A stretch of 64,000 bases of DNA from CAWGAJ01 sp963820545 (GCA_963820545.1 CAWGAJ010000001.1:1302001-1366000); one strand, 5' to 3'; counted from the first letter of the stretch, positions 50,620 to 60,189 are shown. Notes: a model not told the origin generated them from the letters alone. Numbers and translations are program-made.

Positions 50620-51756
50620 ATGTTTATTTCGAGTTCCAGTGGAATCGAGTGGCGGTTTTCTCTGTTGAGAATTTTGTGTTATGCAATTATTGCCGTCGGT
50701 TCGGGGTGTCAGTCTGGCGTCTATCGCGCTTCTAATTTGCCGGCAGAATGCCTGCCGCCTCCGCCGATGAATCCGGAAACCATAAACCTGACAGGTTTGG
50801 CCGACTCTACGATCTCTCAAGAAGTGATTCAGACGGGCAACGTGCTCGAGGTAACGATGGTCACCGACTTTACAAAATTAAGCACCACAAACACGCCGGT
50901 CCGCGTGGCGGACGACGGATCGATAGTGGTACCCTTGATTGGAAAAGTAGGGGTTGCGGGCATGGTGGCGGAACAGGCCGAACAGGTGATTGCCGCCGAG
51001 AGCATCTCCCGCGGCGTGTTTCGCAATCCTTATGTCACAGTGACCATAAAACAGCACCACACCAACAGGATTACAGTGGTAGGGGCGGTGAATAAGCCGG
51101 GAAACGTCGATCTTCCACGAGGTTCATGTACGCTCTTAAGCGCGATTGTCGCCGCCGATGGACTGTGCAAAGGAGCCGGCTCGGAAGTGGAAATTCGCCG
51201 CACTGATCTGCGCGACCTGAGTAGAAAAGATCTCCCCGGCAACTTGGAGCAAGCGGCAGACAACAGCGCAAGCAATTTGACCCTTGCCGCCTTTCAGCAA
51301 ACTCCTCCAGCAGGTGCGACAGGCGCTGGCGCGATTAAAGTGGATCTGACCGCGGTCACCCAAGGGGCCGAGAAAACGCCGGAACTGCGCGATGGCGACG
51401 TGGTATATGTGCCCAAGCGTACGCCAAAGCCGGTATACGTGCTGGGACTGGTAAATAAACCCGGCGAATACTCTTACCCGACAAACCAGGAACTGCGCTT
51501 ATTGGATGCGATTGCCTTAGCGGGAGGATGTTCCAATCCTCTGGTCGAAAAGATCCTGGTGATCCGCCAGCCGCCTGGGAAGGCGGAGCCCGTACGGATC
51601 GTGGTCAATTTTCACGCCGCCAAGGAAGGGCCGGAAAACATTGTCTTGGCAGCGGGCGACACCGTTTCGGTGGAACATACTGCCATCACTGCGATTGCCG
51701 ATTTCATCAGAACCTTCGTCCACGTGGGCTTCGGAGCATCGATGAGCATGTGGTAG
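50620..51756 (+). CDS. Wza-like polysaccharide export lipoprotein
   Basis: A 378-residue outer-membrane polysaccharide export protein. Lipoprotein leader LLRILCYAIIAVGSGC. Poly_export domain: DSTISQEVIQTGNVLEVTMV, DDGSIVVPLIGKVGVAGMVA, PYVTVTIKQHHTNRITVVGA; then SLBB repeats (VNKPGNVDLPRG, KPVYVLGLVNKPGEYSYP). It forms the outer-membrane channel with the inner-membrane kinase downstream (84 bases later). First gene of the polysaccharide locus. Confidence 0.93.
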   Translation: MFISSSSGIEWRFSLLRILCYAIIAVGSGCQSGVYRASNLPAECLPPPPMNPETINLTGLADSTISQEVIQTGNVLEVTMVTDFTKLSTTNTPVRVADDGSIVVPLIGKVGVAGMVAEQAEQVIAAESISRGVFRNPYVTVTIKQHHTNRITVVGAVNKPGNVDLPRGSCTLLSAIVAADGLCKGAGSEVEIRRTDLRDLSRKDLPGNLEQAADNSASNLTLAAFQQTPPAGATGAGAIKVDLTAVTQGAEKTPELRDGDVVYVPKRTPKPVYVLGLVNKPGEYSYPTNQELRLLDAIALAGGCSNPLVEKILVIRQPPGKAEPVRIVVNFHAAKEGPENIVLAAGDTVSVEHTAITAIADFIRTFVHVGFGASMSMW

Positions 51757-51839
51757 CGGGTTTTAAGGGGGAGCGGGAAATTTTTCAGAACAACATTGTC
51801 GTCAAAACATTCTAGTCGAAAAACAGCTTAGTTCGTGGG

Positions 51840-54209
51840 ATGCTCATGGAACAAGAATCTCCCTCATCGCCGATGAATATCGATATAGAAATCATCAAGA
51901 TCGCACACGTTCTATTGCGACTTGTGATGGCGGTTCGTTACCGCAAGAATCTGGTGATCGCGGTGATGGTGGCCAGCGGGTTTCTCGGCGTCCTCTATTA
52001 CTCAACCGCTCCGCGGCGCTATTCTTCCAAGGCGGCAATTTTGGTGTCGCAGACGGGCCGCGACCAACTCGACACGTCAATTGCCAACAATGAGTCGCTG
52101 CGGGAAAACAACATGCCTACTTTCGAGAATATTATCCGCAGCGCCAAGGTGCTCGAAGGGGCCCTGGAAAAACTCAGTCCCCGCGATCGCGTGGACTTTG
52201 AAAAAGTACCCCGTGACGCCTGGGTGGCAGTTTTGCAGGCCAATACCACCTCGAAGGCCCTTCGCGCCACCAATATCATCGATGTCACCTATACTTCCGG
52301 CGATCCGCAAGTAGCGGCTAATATTGTCCGCGCCATCGTCCAGTCGTATCTCGATTTCATGGACCGCATTAACAAGGGAACGGTGGGTGAAATCAGCAGA
52401 GTGCTGACTCAGGAAAGAAACGAAGTGGCGGAAAAACTCAGCCGCAAACAAGATGAGCTTTTGGAAGTTCGCCGTCATTTGGCCGACTTGGGATTCCGCG
52501 CGGAAGGCAAAACATTGCATCCCATGGTGCAACGGGCCGTGTACTTTAACGACGCCTTGATTGCCGTGCAAAAGCAACGCGTGGAATGCGAAGCCTCGCT
52601 TGCCGCATTGCAGACGGCGATCCGCAACGGCCAGGATCTGGGTCAATACATGATGGCAGTCAACGATGTTGTCGGCCATAAACTGCTGCTCAATAGCGTG
52701 GGTCTGGGCGATCAGAATATCAATATCCAAGCCAAGTTGACGGAAAACTTGCTCGAGGCCCGCACCCAATTCGAAACCATGCAACAGAATCTCGGTCCGC
52801 GACACCCCGAGGTGATCGCCTTAATGGATAAAATCCGTCTGTTGGAGCAATTTTTGCAGAATTTCCAGCAGTGTCCTAACAATCAAGCAGCGATATATCA
52901 CCAAAATCAGCTTGGACCATGGATGGTGCAAATATTGCAGCAAAAACTGGATGAAGCGAGAAAAAAGGAAGAGATCCTGCAAAGGAAATTCGAAGAGACG
53001 CGAGCGGAAGCCATCAATCTGAGCGGCCAGTTGGCGCAGGTGGAATTGCTGGAGCGCGACATCAAGCGGCTCAGCGACATGAATGACGTTTTGCTGAATA
53101 AAATCGCCTCCCTGGACTTAAAGCAGAACGGACAGGATGTCCACGTGACGGTGATCGAGGAACCCAAGGTAGTTAAATTTCCCGTCTCGCCCTGGCTCAC
53201 CTTGGTAATACTCCTAACGCTGGGCGGGGGATTCAGTGCGGTGCTGGTCTTGGTAACGATATTAGATGCCTTGGATGATCGTTTCCGTTCTCTGGAAGAG
53301 CTACAAACTCGACTAGGGATCGCCGTGCTTACTATAATCCAGCGGCTAAAGCCTCCGGAAACCACGGGATTACAAGCCCTGGCCGTGTATGCCAGCCCTA
53401 CCGCCTCCGAATGCGAAGGTTTCCGCACCCTCCGCACCGCGCTGACGCTGACACATCCGGAAGTCCGCAATATTATGATCAGCAGCGTTGAGTCGGGCGA
53501 CGGAAAAACAACTACCCTGGCCAACTTGGCGATCTGCTACGCCCAGGCCGATAAACGCACGCTGTTGATCGATGCCGACTTGAGACGCTCGGGACTGACA
53601 AGCCTGCTCAATTTGCGGGGGCCCCAGGGACTTTCGGAAATCCTCCGCCTGGAAGGCAACTTAGAACAATTAGCGGCCTTGCACATCCGTCCTACCGGCG
53701 TGAAAGGATTGGATGTTCTGCCCGCCGGACCGCGGCCCATCAATCCCAGCGAATTGCTTGCCGGTCCGCGATTTTCCCAATTGTTGTCTTGGGCGGGAAC
53801 GGTCTACGATATTATTCTCATTGATACCACACCCGCCCTCCTCACGGCCGATCCCGCCACCATTGGCAGAGTCGTGGACGGCGTGGTGCTGGTTGTCCGG
53901 CCCGCCAAAAACCGCCGCCGCCAGGTGACACGCATGGTCGATCGCTTCAGCATGCTGAAACTTCCCGTACTGGGACTTATCCTCAATACGGTCGGCTCCG
54001 ATGCCCAAGAAGACTACTATGGTTATCCTTACTACGGGTATTACGGCGAGAACTATGGATATTATGCGGAAGAAGATTATGCGGACCCGCAATTAGCGGC
54101 AATTCCCGCCGTGATAAAGAAACCGTCATCGCAGTATAAGGATTCCTCGTGGCACTCCGATAAAGAGCAAGAGTATTCTAAGCTGAATATTCCCAGAAGG
54201 GTTGCTTAA
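51840..54209 (+). CDS. Wzc-like chain-length determinant and tyrosine kinase (BY-kinase)
   Basis: A 789-residue inner-membrane polysaccharide copolymerase/kinase. Wzz domain with first helix (NLVIAVMVASGFLGVLYYST), a long coiled-coil loop (GEISRVLTQERNEVAEKLSR), GNVR, second helix (WLTLVILLTLGGGFSAVLVL). Cytoplasmic kinase: Walker A in SSVESGDGKTTTLANLA (about residue 552; unusual SGDGKTT), Walker A' LLIDADLRRSG and Walker B DIILIDTTPAL. A Tyr cluster (11 Tyr in 22 residues, EDYYGYPYYGYYGENYGYYA, about 54010-54080) is the autophosphorylation tail. The stop overlaps the upstream start region of the next gene. Confidence 0.95.
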   Translation: MLMEQESPSSPMNIDIEIIKIAHVLLRLVMAVRYRKNLVIAVMVASGFLGVLYYSTAPRRYSSKAAILVSQTGRDQLDTSIANNESLRENNMPTFENIIRSAKVLEGALEKLSPRDRVDFEKVPRDAWVAVLQANTTSKALRATNIIDVTYTSGDPQVAANIVRAIVQSYLDFMDRINKGTVGEISRVLTQERNEVAEKLSRKQDELLEVRRHLADLGFRAEGKTLHPMVQRAVYFNDALIAVQKQRVECEASLAALQTAIRNGQDLGQYMMAVNDVVGHKLLLNSVGLGDQNINIQAKLTENLLEARTQFETMQQNLGPRHPEVIALMDKIRLLEQFLQNFQQCPNNQAAIYHQNQLGPWMVQILQQKLDEARKKEEILQRKFEETRAEAINLSGQLAQVELLERDIKRLSDMNDVLLNKIASLDLKQNGQDVHVTVIEEPKVVKFPVSPWLTLVILLTLGGGFSAVLVLVTILDALDDRFRSLEELQTRLGIAVLTIIQRLKPPETTGLQALAVYASPTASECEGFRTLRTALTLTHPEVRNIMISSVESGDGKTTTLANLAICYAQADKRTLLIDADLRRSGLTSLLNLRGPQGLSEILRLEGNLEQLAALHIRPTGVKGLDVLPAGPRPINPSELLAGPRFSQLLSWAGTVYDIILIDTTPALLTADPATIGRVVDGVVLVVRPAKNRRRQVTRMVDRFSMLKLPVLGLILNTVGSDAQEDYYGYPYYGYYGENYGYYAEEDYADPQLAAIPAVIKKPSSQYKDSSWHSDKEQEYSKLNIPRRVA

Positions 54210-54249
54210 GCGATTAAAAAAACAGCCGGCACGCATATTTAAAGTAGAA

Positions 54250-56991
54250 ATGTACTATCATCAACACAGCGATTCTTTCCGGATGGGGCGCGGACGCGCC
54301 GAACCGCGCGTCGCCGATCGCTTGCGCGCGCTCCTGCTGCAAATTGTCGATGGCGGTCTGGCTGGCGTGATTTTTATCGTTCCCTTTTTAATGGGCGGGC
54401 GTCACGCGATGGGGCAACTGATACTGGTAGCGCTGGCGGTTGTCACAACCATGGCATGGGCAGTGCGTCAATCTCTGCGCGTCAACGCCACTTGGCGCCC
54501 GACCTGGGCTCTGGCCCTGATTTTCACGGGAGCACTGCTCGTCCTCTTGCAGGCGGTAGCCTTGCCGCAAACACTGTTTCAAAGGCTGGCACCCCACCAC
54601 GCCGATATCCTGCCCCTCTGGAATGCCCAACAAGCTGGATCCGCGACCTTAGGCCGCTGGGCTTTCGTCTCCTTCACGCCCGCCGACACACTCGCCGGCC
54701 TGGTGCTGTTCTTGGCCTATGGTTTGTTGTTTTTTGTGACGGTACAGCGTCTTCGGGAAATCAAGGACGTGGAGCAGATCTTGCGATGGTGCGCCATCTC
54801 TGTTCTCTGCATGGCTCTGTTTGGAATGGTGCAATATCTTGCCGGTAACGGAAAATATTTCTGGTTCTACAGTTGTCCCTTTACAGATACAGCCCACGAA
54901 CTAAAAGGCAGCTTCAGCAATCGCAATCATTTCGCTCATTTTCTCGCCTTGGGAGTCGGTCCGTTGATTTGGTGGCTGCACCACATATACCGGCGCATGC
55001 AGCCACAGACCCGCGACTTGCTGTCACCCACGGCAGGCGGCGTTCGCGGGGAAGAATTGAAAAGTTATTTTTTGGGATTGGCGCTGGCGATTGTGCTTTT
55101 TGCCGGATTGTTGTCGCTCTCACGCGGCGGAATGGCGGCCCTGGTTCTGGCCACGGCGGTCTCGGCGACCGCCTGCTGGGTGGCCCTTGCCGGCACTCGC
55201 CGCTTCCTGGGCACTCTGCTCGCCGCGGGCGTGCTGATCGGCGCCGCGCTTTCTGTCTTCGGATTGGATCAGGTCGGCCGTCGATTGGAAACCATAAACC
55301 TCAGCGCGGACGCGCCGAAGGATTGGTCCATCGCGGGGCGAATCACTATTTGGACCGCCACTCTGAAAGCCATTCCCCACTACCTTGTCTTAGGCGCCGG
55401 CGTGGGCAGTTTCCGCGAAGTCTATCCCATCTACGCCGACGGCGCCTTGGATAACAATATTGTGTTTACACATGCCGAGAATTCTTATCTTCAAGTCCTC
55501 CTGGAAACCGGCGTGATCGGCGGCGGACTCGTACTCACGGGAATCGTATTGATTAGTTACTGGTGCGCGAAAGGGTGGAAAGGTCCCCTGCGCTTGAAGG
55601 TATGCGCGGGGGCAATTGCGGCTAGTCTAAGCGCCAGTCTAGTGCATGCTTTGGTGGACTTTGTATGGTATGTTCCCGCCTGCATGGCAATGATTTCCAT
55701 ATTGGCGGCCTGTGCCTTGCGCGTAAAACAATTCGCCGCCGGCGCGCCCGGCGCGGTCTCAGCGAGGCCCTTGCCGCGTTTGGCGGCCCTGGCCATGGCG
55801 ATTATGCTTATTCCCCTCGGCGCGGGGATGATCTATAACTGCATCGGTCCCGCCTTTGCCGCGCCATACTGGGATCAGTACTTACTTACTCAGGAAGAAC
55901 CGCCTGAGGAAGAATTCGCCACCGACAATGCCGATTCAAAGATCACCCAGAACGCAGTCAATGTTGCCGTGGCGCGGGAAGAAAAAATCATCGACTGCCT
56001 GGAAAAGGTGTTGTTCTGGGAACCGACTCATGCCCGCGCGCACCTGGCGCTGGCCGAAGCTCATTTGCGTTTGTTCGACAAGATTCAGACCACTAGCCCA
56101 AATCCCCTGACGCTGGTGAACATCCGCGACGCCGCGCTGGAATCCCGCTTTCCTTCGCGAGCAGCGCTGTACGCATGGTTAGCGCGGGCCTTGGGCGATC
56201 ATTGGATTCATTTGGATGCGGCCTTGCGACACACTCGGCGCGCACTCTGGCTTTGCCCCCTGCAGGGACGAGGCTACATTTCCCTGGCCAAATTATGCTT
56301 CTTAGATAATGCCGCGGACCTCTCCAAGCAAACTTGCGTGGAACAGGCGTTGCGTGTGCGGCCCTTCGATGGCCCGGTGGTCTACAGTGCCGCCGCTGAA
56401 TATTTTCTGGCCGGTAACATGCCGCGGTGGTTGGAGGTCTCCCGGCACGTGTTTAACTGCGGTTGCAAATACCAGCGGAAACTGATCAATGACCTCGTGG
56501 ATTACACGCCGCCGGAAAAAATCCAGGAAATGATTGACTTCATCCTCGCCCAATTTCATCTCGATCTGGCGAATTTGCAGGTTCTTCACAACGCTTGCGC
56601 AAAACGATGCCCTGCCGAACAACTTCTTCCCCTCTGTCGATATGAGGCGCAAATGGCCGCAGCGGAGGCGGGCAAGCAAAGCACAGCAGAGGCCGCCGGC
56701 CTCTGGCTGAAAGCCCAAGAGCTTTACACGCAACTCCGCGACGGCCCGCAGGCGCTGGCCTGCGCCCGCTGGGCGCTACAGTGCGACCCGAACAACTACT
56801 GGGCGCACTATCAACTTGCCCTGCGTCTCGTGGATCAGGGACAATTTGCCGAGGCCGAGTCGCAACTGCACTGGTGTCTACAACGAAATCCACACGAGAA
56901 GTACTTGGAATATAAACTGAAAGAGGCTCTCAAGGGGCGACTCGACGCGGAACGCGCCGCTGCCGCCGCCGCGAGAGGAAACAATTTTTAA
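54250..56991 (+). CDS. O-antigen ligase/polymerase-like membrane protein with C-terminal TPR domain
   Basis: A protein of about 913 residues (ATG at 54250; a TTG at 54202 would overlap the kinase stop). About ten membrane helices, with the Wzy_C-type loop: SFSNRNHFAHFLALGVG, LSLSRGGMAALVLATAVSAT, VLGAGVGSFREVYPIYADGA, HAENSYLQVLLETGVIGGG. It is the likely polymerase or ligase of the polysaccharide. The C-terminal third is soluble with TPR-like helices (WEPTHARAHLALAEAHLRLF, NYWAHYQLALRLVDQGQFAE). Its last codons (AAAAARGNNF) begin a segment duplicated at 57863. Next gene starts 14 bases after the stop. Confidence 0.88.
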   Translation: MYYHQHSDSFRMGRGRAEPRVADRLRALLLQIVDGGLAGVIFIVPFLMGGRHAMGQLILVALAVVTTMAWAVRQSLRVNATWRPTWALALIFTGALLVLLQAVALPQTLFQRLAPHHADILPLWNAQQAGSATLGRWAFVSFTPADTLAGLVLFLAYGLLFFVTVQRLREIKDVEQILRWCAISVLCMALFGMVQYLAGNGKYFWFYSCPFTDTAHELKGSFSNRNHFAHFLALGVGPLIWWLHHIYRRMQPQTRDLLSPTAGGVRGEELKSYFLGLALAIVLFAGLLSLSRGGMAALVLATAVSATACWVALAGTRRFLGTLLAAGVLIGAALSVFGLDQVGRRLETINLSADAPKDWSIAGRITIWTATLKAIPHYLVLGAGVGSFREVYPIYADGALDNNIVFTHAENSYLQVLLETGVIGGGLVLTGIVLISYWCAKGWKGPLRLKVCAGAIAASLSASLVHALVDFVWYVPACMAMISILAACALRVKQFAAGAPGAVSARPLPRLAALAMAIMLIPLGAGMIYNCIGPAFAAPYWDQYLLTQEEPPEEEFATDNADSKITQNAVNVAVAREEKIIDCLEKVLFWEPTHARAHLALAEAHLRLFDKIQTTSPNPLTLVNIRDAALESRFPSRAALYAWLARALGDHWIHLDAALRHTRRALWLCPLQGRGYISLAKLCFLDNAADLSKQTCVEQALRVRPFDGPVVYSAAAEYFLAGNMPRWLEVSRHVFNCGCKYQRKLINDLVDYTPPEKIQEMIDFILAQFHLDLANLQVLHNACAKRCPAEQLLPLCRYEAQMAAAEAGKQSTAEAAGLWLKAQELYTQLRDGPQALACARWALQCDPNNYWAHYQLALRLVDQGQFAEAESQLHWCLQRNPHEKYLEYKLKEALKGRLDAERAAAAAARGNNF

Positions 56992-57020
56992 TTGGGGCAG
57001 ATAAAATGGATGACAAAAAA
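56965..57020. repeat. Leader duplication, copy 1
   Basis: About 55 bases covering the last codons of the ligase gene, the spacer and the first codons of the sugar transferase (gccgccgcgagagg ... attgggg ... atggatgacaaaaaa). Nearly the same as 57863-57920 in front of the dehydratase gene. Confidence 0.8.
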
Positions 57021-57746
57021 GTCGTTCGCGTTAGAAAGCCGGGTGATTATTTTCGATGGAAGGGAATTGTCGATCGCATTCTTGCCGCGATTTTGCTGAT
57101 TCCCTGCCTGCCGCTGATAATGTTTTTAATACTGTTGGTGCGCTTGACATCGCCTGGTCCGGGACTATTTCTGCAATGTCGCGTGGGAAAAAACGGCCGG
57201 AAATTTTTCATGTACAAAATCCGGACCATGATCCACAATGCCGAAGCAGAGACCGGCCCCGTGTGGACGCAGTCCAAGGATCCGCGGGTTACTTTTGTGG
57301 GACGTTTTCTCCGCAAATTCCAATTGGATGAAATTTCCCAATTATTCAACGTGCTTAAAGGCGAAATGTCGCTGGTCGGACCACGTCCCGAAAGGCCCGA
57401 GTTTATCCAGAAACTTTCGGAGCAGATACCCGACTATTTTCAGCGCATGGTTGTTACTCCGGGCGTAACGGGATTGGCACAACTGAATTTGCCGCCGGAT
57501 AGCGATCTGAACAGCGTCCGCCGCAAGCTGGTGTTGGATTTGCAATATATTGAACAGGCGGGGCTGTGGCTCGATCTGCGCATACTTTTTTGCACTTTTT
57601 TCTGTATTTTTAAATTGCCTGGGATAGTCCATTTTTTCGGTCTGGATCGCCAAGTTTTATTGTTTTTTAATTCTCGGGATTATAACGACGATTCCAGCAA
57701 ACCAGTTTTAACATCCGCGGAGCTCGACAAAAAAGCCGCGGCCTAG
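57006..57746 (+). CDS. Undecaprenyl-phosphate sugar-1-phosphate transferase (priming)
   Basis: A 246-residue bacterial sugar transferase (PF02397 type). It has one N-terminal helix (DRILAAILLIPCLPLIMFL) and the catalytic core: GPGLFLQCRVGKNGRKFFMY, KIRTM, RFLRKFQLDEISQLFNVL, GEMSLVGPRPERPEF, TPGVTGLAQLN. It transfers the first sugar-1-phosphate to the lipid carrier, starting each polysaccharide unit. No large N-terminal extension, so it is a short PglC/EpsL-like form. Start ATG 57006 preceded by tttaattggggcag. Confidence 0.95.
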   Translation: MDDKKVVRVRKPGDYFRWKGIVDRILAAILLIPCLPLIMFLILLVRLTSPGPGLFLQCRVGKNGRKFFMYKIRTMIHNAEAETGPVWTQSKDPRVTFVGRFLRKFQLDEISQLFNVLKGEMSLVGPRPERPEFIQKLSEQIPDYFQRMVVTPGVTGLAQLNLPPDSDLNSVRRKLVLDLQYIEQAGLWLDLRILFCTFFCIFKLPGIVHFFGLDRQVLLFFNSRDYNDDSSKPVLTSAELDKKAAA

Positions 57747-57862
57747 CATGGCAAGACAGCGGTGCAGAGAGGATTGGTCGGCGGTTAGTACGAATTCGGC
57801 GTTGATGCCCCGCACGGTCTTACGCTGGGCAACCATCAACCCCGTGAGGGAATCGGCAAGGC

Positions 57863-57920
57863 GCCGCCGCGAGAGGCAACAATTTTTTATTGGGGCTGAT
57901 TAAAATGGATGACAAAAAAA
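57863..57920. repeat. Leader duplication, copy 2
   Basis: Second copy of 56965-57020 with about six differences, ending in the first codons of the dehydratase gene (atggatgacaaaaaaa). The ribosome site and the start (MDDKK) are therefore duplicated between two adjacent genes. Confidence 0.8.
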
Positions 57921-58264
57921 CCGAAAATATCGGCAGTTCTTCAAGTGATGTTGTCCCCACGTCTCTTCGCGCAAGCGGCGTTCGGACAAGCTATTGGCGC
58001 AACCATCTCCACTTGCTTGTCGGAGTGGCGCTGCCGCCGATTTTCTTCTTGATCTATCTCCTTAGTTACTGGTTGCGTTTCGAAGGACAATTAGGACCTA
58101 ATGAAATTCAATGTTTCCGGGCCACGGTCGGTTGGATTGTGGTTGCCAAACTCTTGTGGTTTGTAGGACTGCGCATCAGCCATGGCTGGACTCGCCTGGT
58201 AACATTCTATGATCTAAGCGTATTGGTGCGCCGGCAACAAGCGGCACGATCACGGTGGCGTTGA
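57905..58264 (+). CDS. CapD/FlaA1-type nucleotide-sugar dehydratase, N-terminal membrane part (frameshifted gene)
   Basis: N-terminal part of a membrane-bound UDP-sugar 4,6-dehydratase. From MDDKKTENIGSSSSD, the membrane helices VGVALPPIFFLIYLLSYWL and VGWIVVAKLLWFVGL, then HGWTRLVTFYDLSVLV. The frame is lost near 58230; the normal continuation is TSGTITVALIYYLLAPW in the next fragment. Start ATG at 57905 (an in-frame earlier start at 57890 lies within the duplicated leader). Confidence 0.85.
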   Translation: MDDKKTENIGSSSSDVVPTSLRASGVRTSYWRNHLHLLVGVALPPIFFLIYLLSYWLRFEGQLGPNEIQCFRATVGWIVVAKLLWFVGLRISHGWTRLVTFYDLSVLVRRQQAARSRWR

Positions 58265-59874
58265 TCTACTACCTGTTGGCGCCTTGGCCGGTCATTCCCC
58301 GCAGCGTACTGGTGCTCGATTGGGGAACCACCATCGTGGTGGTAGGCGGCTTACGCTCGCTGTTGCGCGGTTGGCAGGAAACTTATTGGTTTCTCTCTCG
58401 ACCGGCAGGACAAGTCCGCGTGTTTATCGCCGGCGCCGGAGAGACAGGAGCCTTGATGCTGCGGGCCATCCGTCGCACGGCGAGGCCCAAGTATCGAGTC
58501 GTCGGCTTCCTCGCCCGCAGTACCCGGATGGTGGGCACGCGTATTGAAGGAGTACCCGTCGTCGGCACCTTCAAACAGACATCTCGCCTGGTTCCCCGCT
58601 ATGGTGTAAAGCAGGTTCTCGTAGTCCAAGAAGAGTTATTGGGGAAGGATCTGAGAAAACTCATGGACCATGCCCAGGTCCGACATTTCGAAGTTCGTCT
58701 GCTTCCCAGCTATCGACAGTTGATCGATGGCAGCATGACCGTGCAGCCGCGGGCGGTGTCGATCGAGGATCTCCTCCAGCGCAAACCGGTGAAATTGGAC
58801 GTCAATGACATTCGGCAGTGGATCGACGACCGGATTGTCCTGGTTACGGGCAGCGCCGGCAGCATCGGCGCGGAAATCTGCCGCCAATTGCTGCAATTCT
58901 CGCCCCGGCGGATCGTGGCCGTGGATCGTTCGGAAATTGGTCAGTTTTTCCTGGAACAAGAACTACGCGCCATGAAAACGGACGTACAGATTGATCTTCA
59001 GATCGCCGACGTCCTGGACCAGATCCGCATGCGGGACATTCTTCGCGGTTGCCAGCCGCAAGTCATTTTCCACGCGGCGGCGTACAAACACGTTCCCCTG
59101 ATGGAGAATCAACCCGGCGAGGCGGTTAAGAATATCGTCGGGGCCACCCGTCAAATGGCCGACCTGGCCATGGAAGCGGATGTCGGTTCATTCGTCTTGA
59201 TCTCCACGGACAAAGCGGTAAATCCCACCAGTGTGATGGGCGCCTGTAAGCGCGTCGCCGAGTTGTACGTTCAGTCGTTGACCGGCAGTTCGCCTGGCCG
59301 CTTTGTCACCGTGCGTTTTGGCAATGTACTGGATTCCGCCGGCAGCGTATTGCAGGTTTTCCGCAGACAGATTGCCTCGGGCAGACCCGTGACCGTCACC
59401 CACCCCGAGGTTCGCCGCTATTTCATGACCATCCCTGAAGCCGCCCGACTGGTTATTCAGGCGGGCGCCATCGGACAGCACGGTCAGATTCTATTACTCG
59501 ATATGGGTGAACCAATCCGCATTGTTGATCTCGCCGCCGACATGATCCGTCTTTCCGGACTGGAGCTGGGCAGAGACATAAACATCGAGTTCATCGGCCT
59601 GCGTCCCGGTGAAAAGATGTTCGAGGAACTGTACGTCGCAGGCGAGCAACGCCTGCCCACCAGCCATCCAAAAATCATTGTTGCCGAACATCAGCCCACA
59701 CAGCAGGTGGATTTACTGCCCTCCATCCTGGAACTGGAACACCTTGCCCGCGTGAATCCCCAGGAGATTTTCACTCAATTGCAAAAAATTGTCCCCGAAT
59801 ACCGCTTGCCAATTATACCGTCAATTTATGGCGATGAGAGTACGGTTTCACTAGATCGCCGCATTGCCGCCTGA
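58255..59874 (+). CDS. CapD/FlaA1-type nucleotide-sugar 4,6-dehydratase, main part
   Basis: Main part. Two further membrane helices, a CoA-binding-like Rossmann domain (VRVFIAGAGETGALMLRAI), then the SDR dehydratase: TGSAGSIGAEICRQLLQFSP, FHAAAYKHVPLMENQPGEA, STDKAVNPTSVMGACKRVAE (Met in place of the usual Tyr, as in this family, with Lys kept), RFGNVLDSAGSVLQVFRRQI and FIGLRPGEKMFEELY. It converts UDP-GlcNAc to the 4-keto-6-deoxy sugar used as a polysaccharide precursor. The product sugar is unknown. Confidence 0.93.
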   Translation: MALIYYLLAPWPVIPRSVLVLDWGTTIVVVGGLRSLLRGWQETYWFLSRPAGQVRVFIAGAGETGALMLRAIRRTARPKYRVVGFLARSTRMVGTRIEGVPVVGTFKQTSRLVPRYGVKQVLVVQEELLGKDLRKLMDHAQVRHFEVRLLPSYRQLIDGSMTVQPRAVSIEDLLQRKPVKLDVNDIRQWIDDRIVLVTGSAGSIGAEICRQLLQFSPRRIVAVDRSEIGQFFLEQELRAMKTDVQIDLQIADVLDQIRMRDILRGCQPQVIFHAAAYKHVPLMENQPGEAVKNIVGATRQMADLAMEADVGSFVLISTDKAVNPTSVMGACKRVAELYVQSLTGSSPGRFVTVRFGNVLDSAGSVLQVFRRQIASGRPVTVTHPEVRRYFMTIPEAARLVIQAGAIGQHGQILLLDMGEPIRIVDLAADMIRLSGLELGRDINIEFIGLRPGEKMFEELYVAGEQRLPTSHPKIIVAEHQPTQQVDLLPSILELEHLARVNPQEIFTQLQKIVPEYRLPIIPSIYGDESTVSLDRRIAA

Positions 59875-59889
59875 TTTAACTTTGATGAC

Positions 59890-60189
59890 ATGAACAACCT
59901 TCCGCCATTGATCGATATCCATTGCCATTTGCTTCCCGACTTGGACGACGGTCCGGCCAGGATGGAGGAAGCGCTGGCCATGGCCGAAATCGCCGTCGCG
60001 GAGGGCATCGGCTTGATCGTGGTCACGCCCCATCAGTTGGGCAACTATCCGCAAAACACGCCGCAAAAGATCCGCGCAGACCAAACAATTTCAGCAAATG
60101 CTTCGCGAAAGGGGAATCAACCTGCAAGTGCTCCCCGGGGCCGATGTACGTATCGAACCGGATCTTGCGCACAAGGTGCAAACCGATAA
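59890..60189 (+). CDS. CpsB/CapC-type PHP tyrosine phosphatase, N-terminal part (frameshifted gene)
   Basis: N-terminal part of the phosphatase that dephosphorylates the BY-kinase. It has the PHP start LIDIHCHLLPDLDDGPARM, EEALAMAEIAVAEGI and VVTPHQLG, then the frame fails near 60074; two bases (gc) are missing in a GC repeat, after which the sequence reads AQTKQFQQMLRERGINLQV. Residues after about 62 are out of frame. It starts 15 bases after the dehydratase. Confidence 0.88.
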   Translation: MNNLPPLIDIHCHLLPDLDDGPARMEEALAMAEIAVAEGIGLIVVTPHQLGNYPQNTPQKIRADQTISANASRKGNQPASAPRGRCTYRTGSCAQGANR

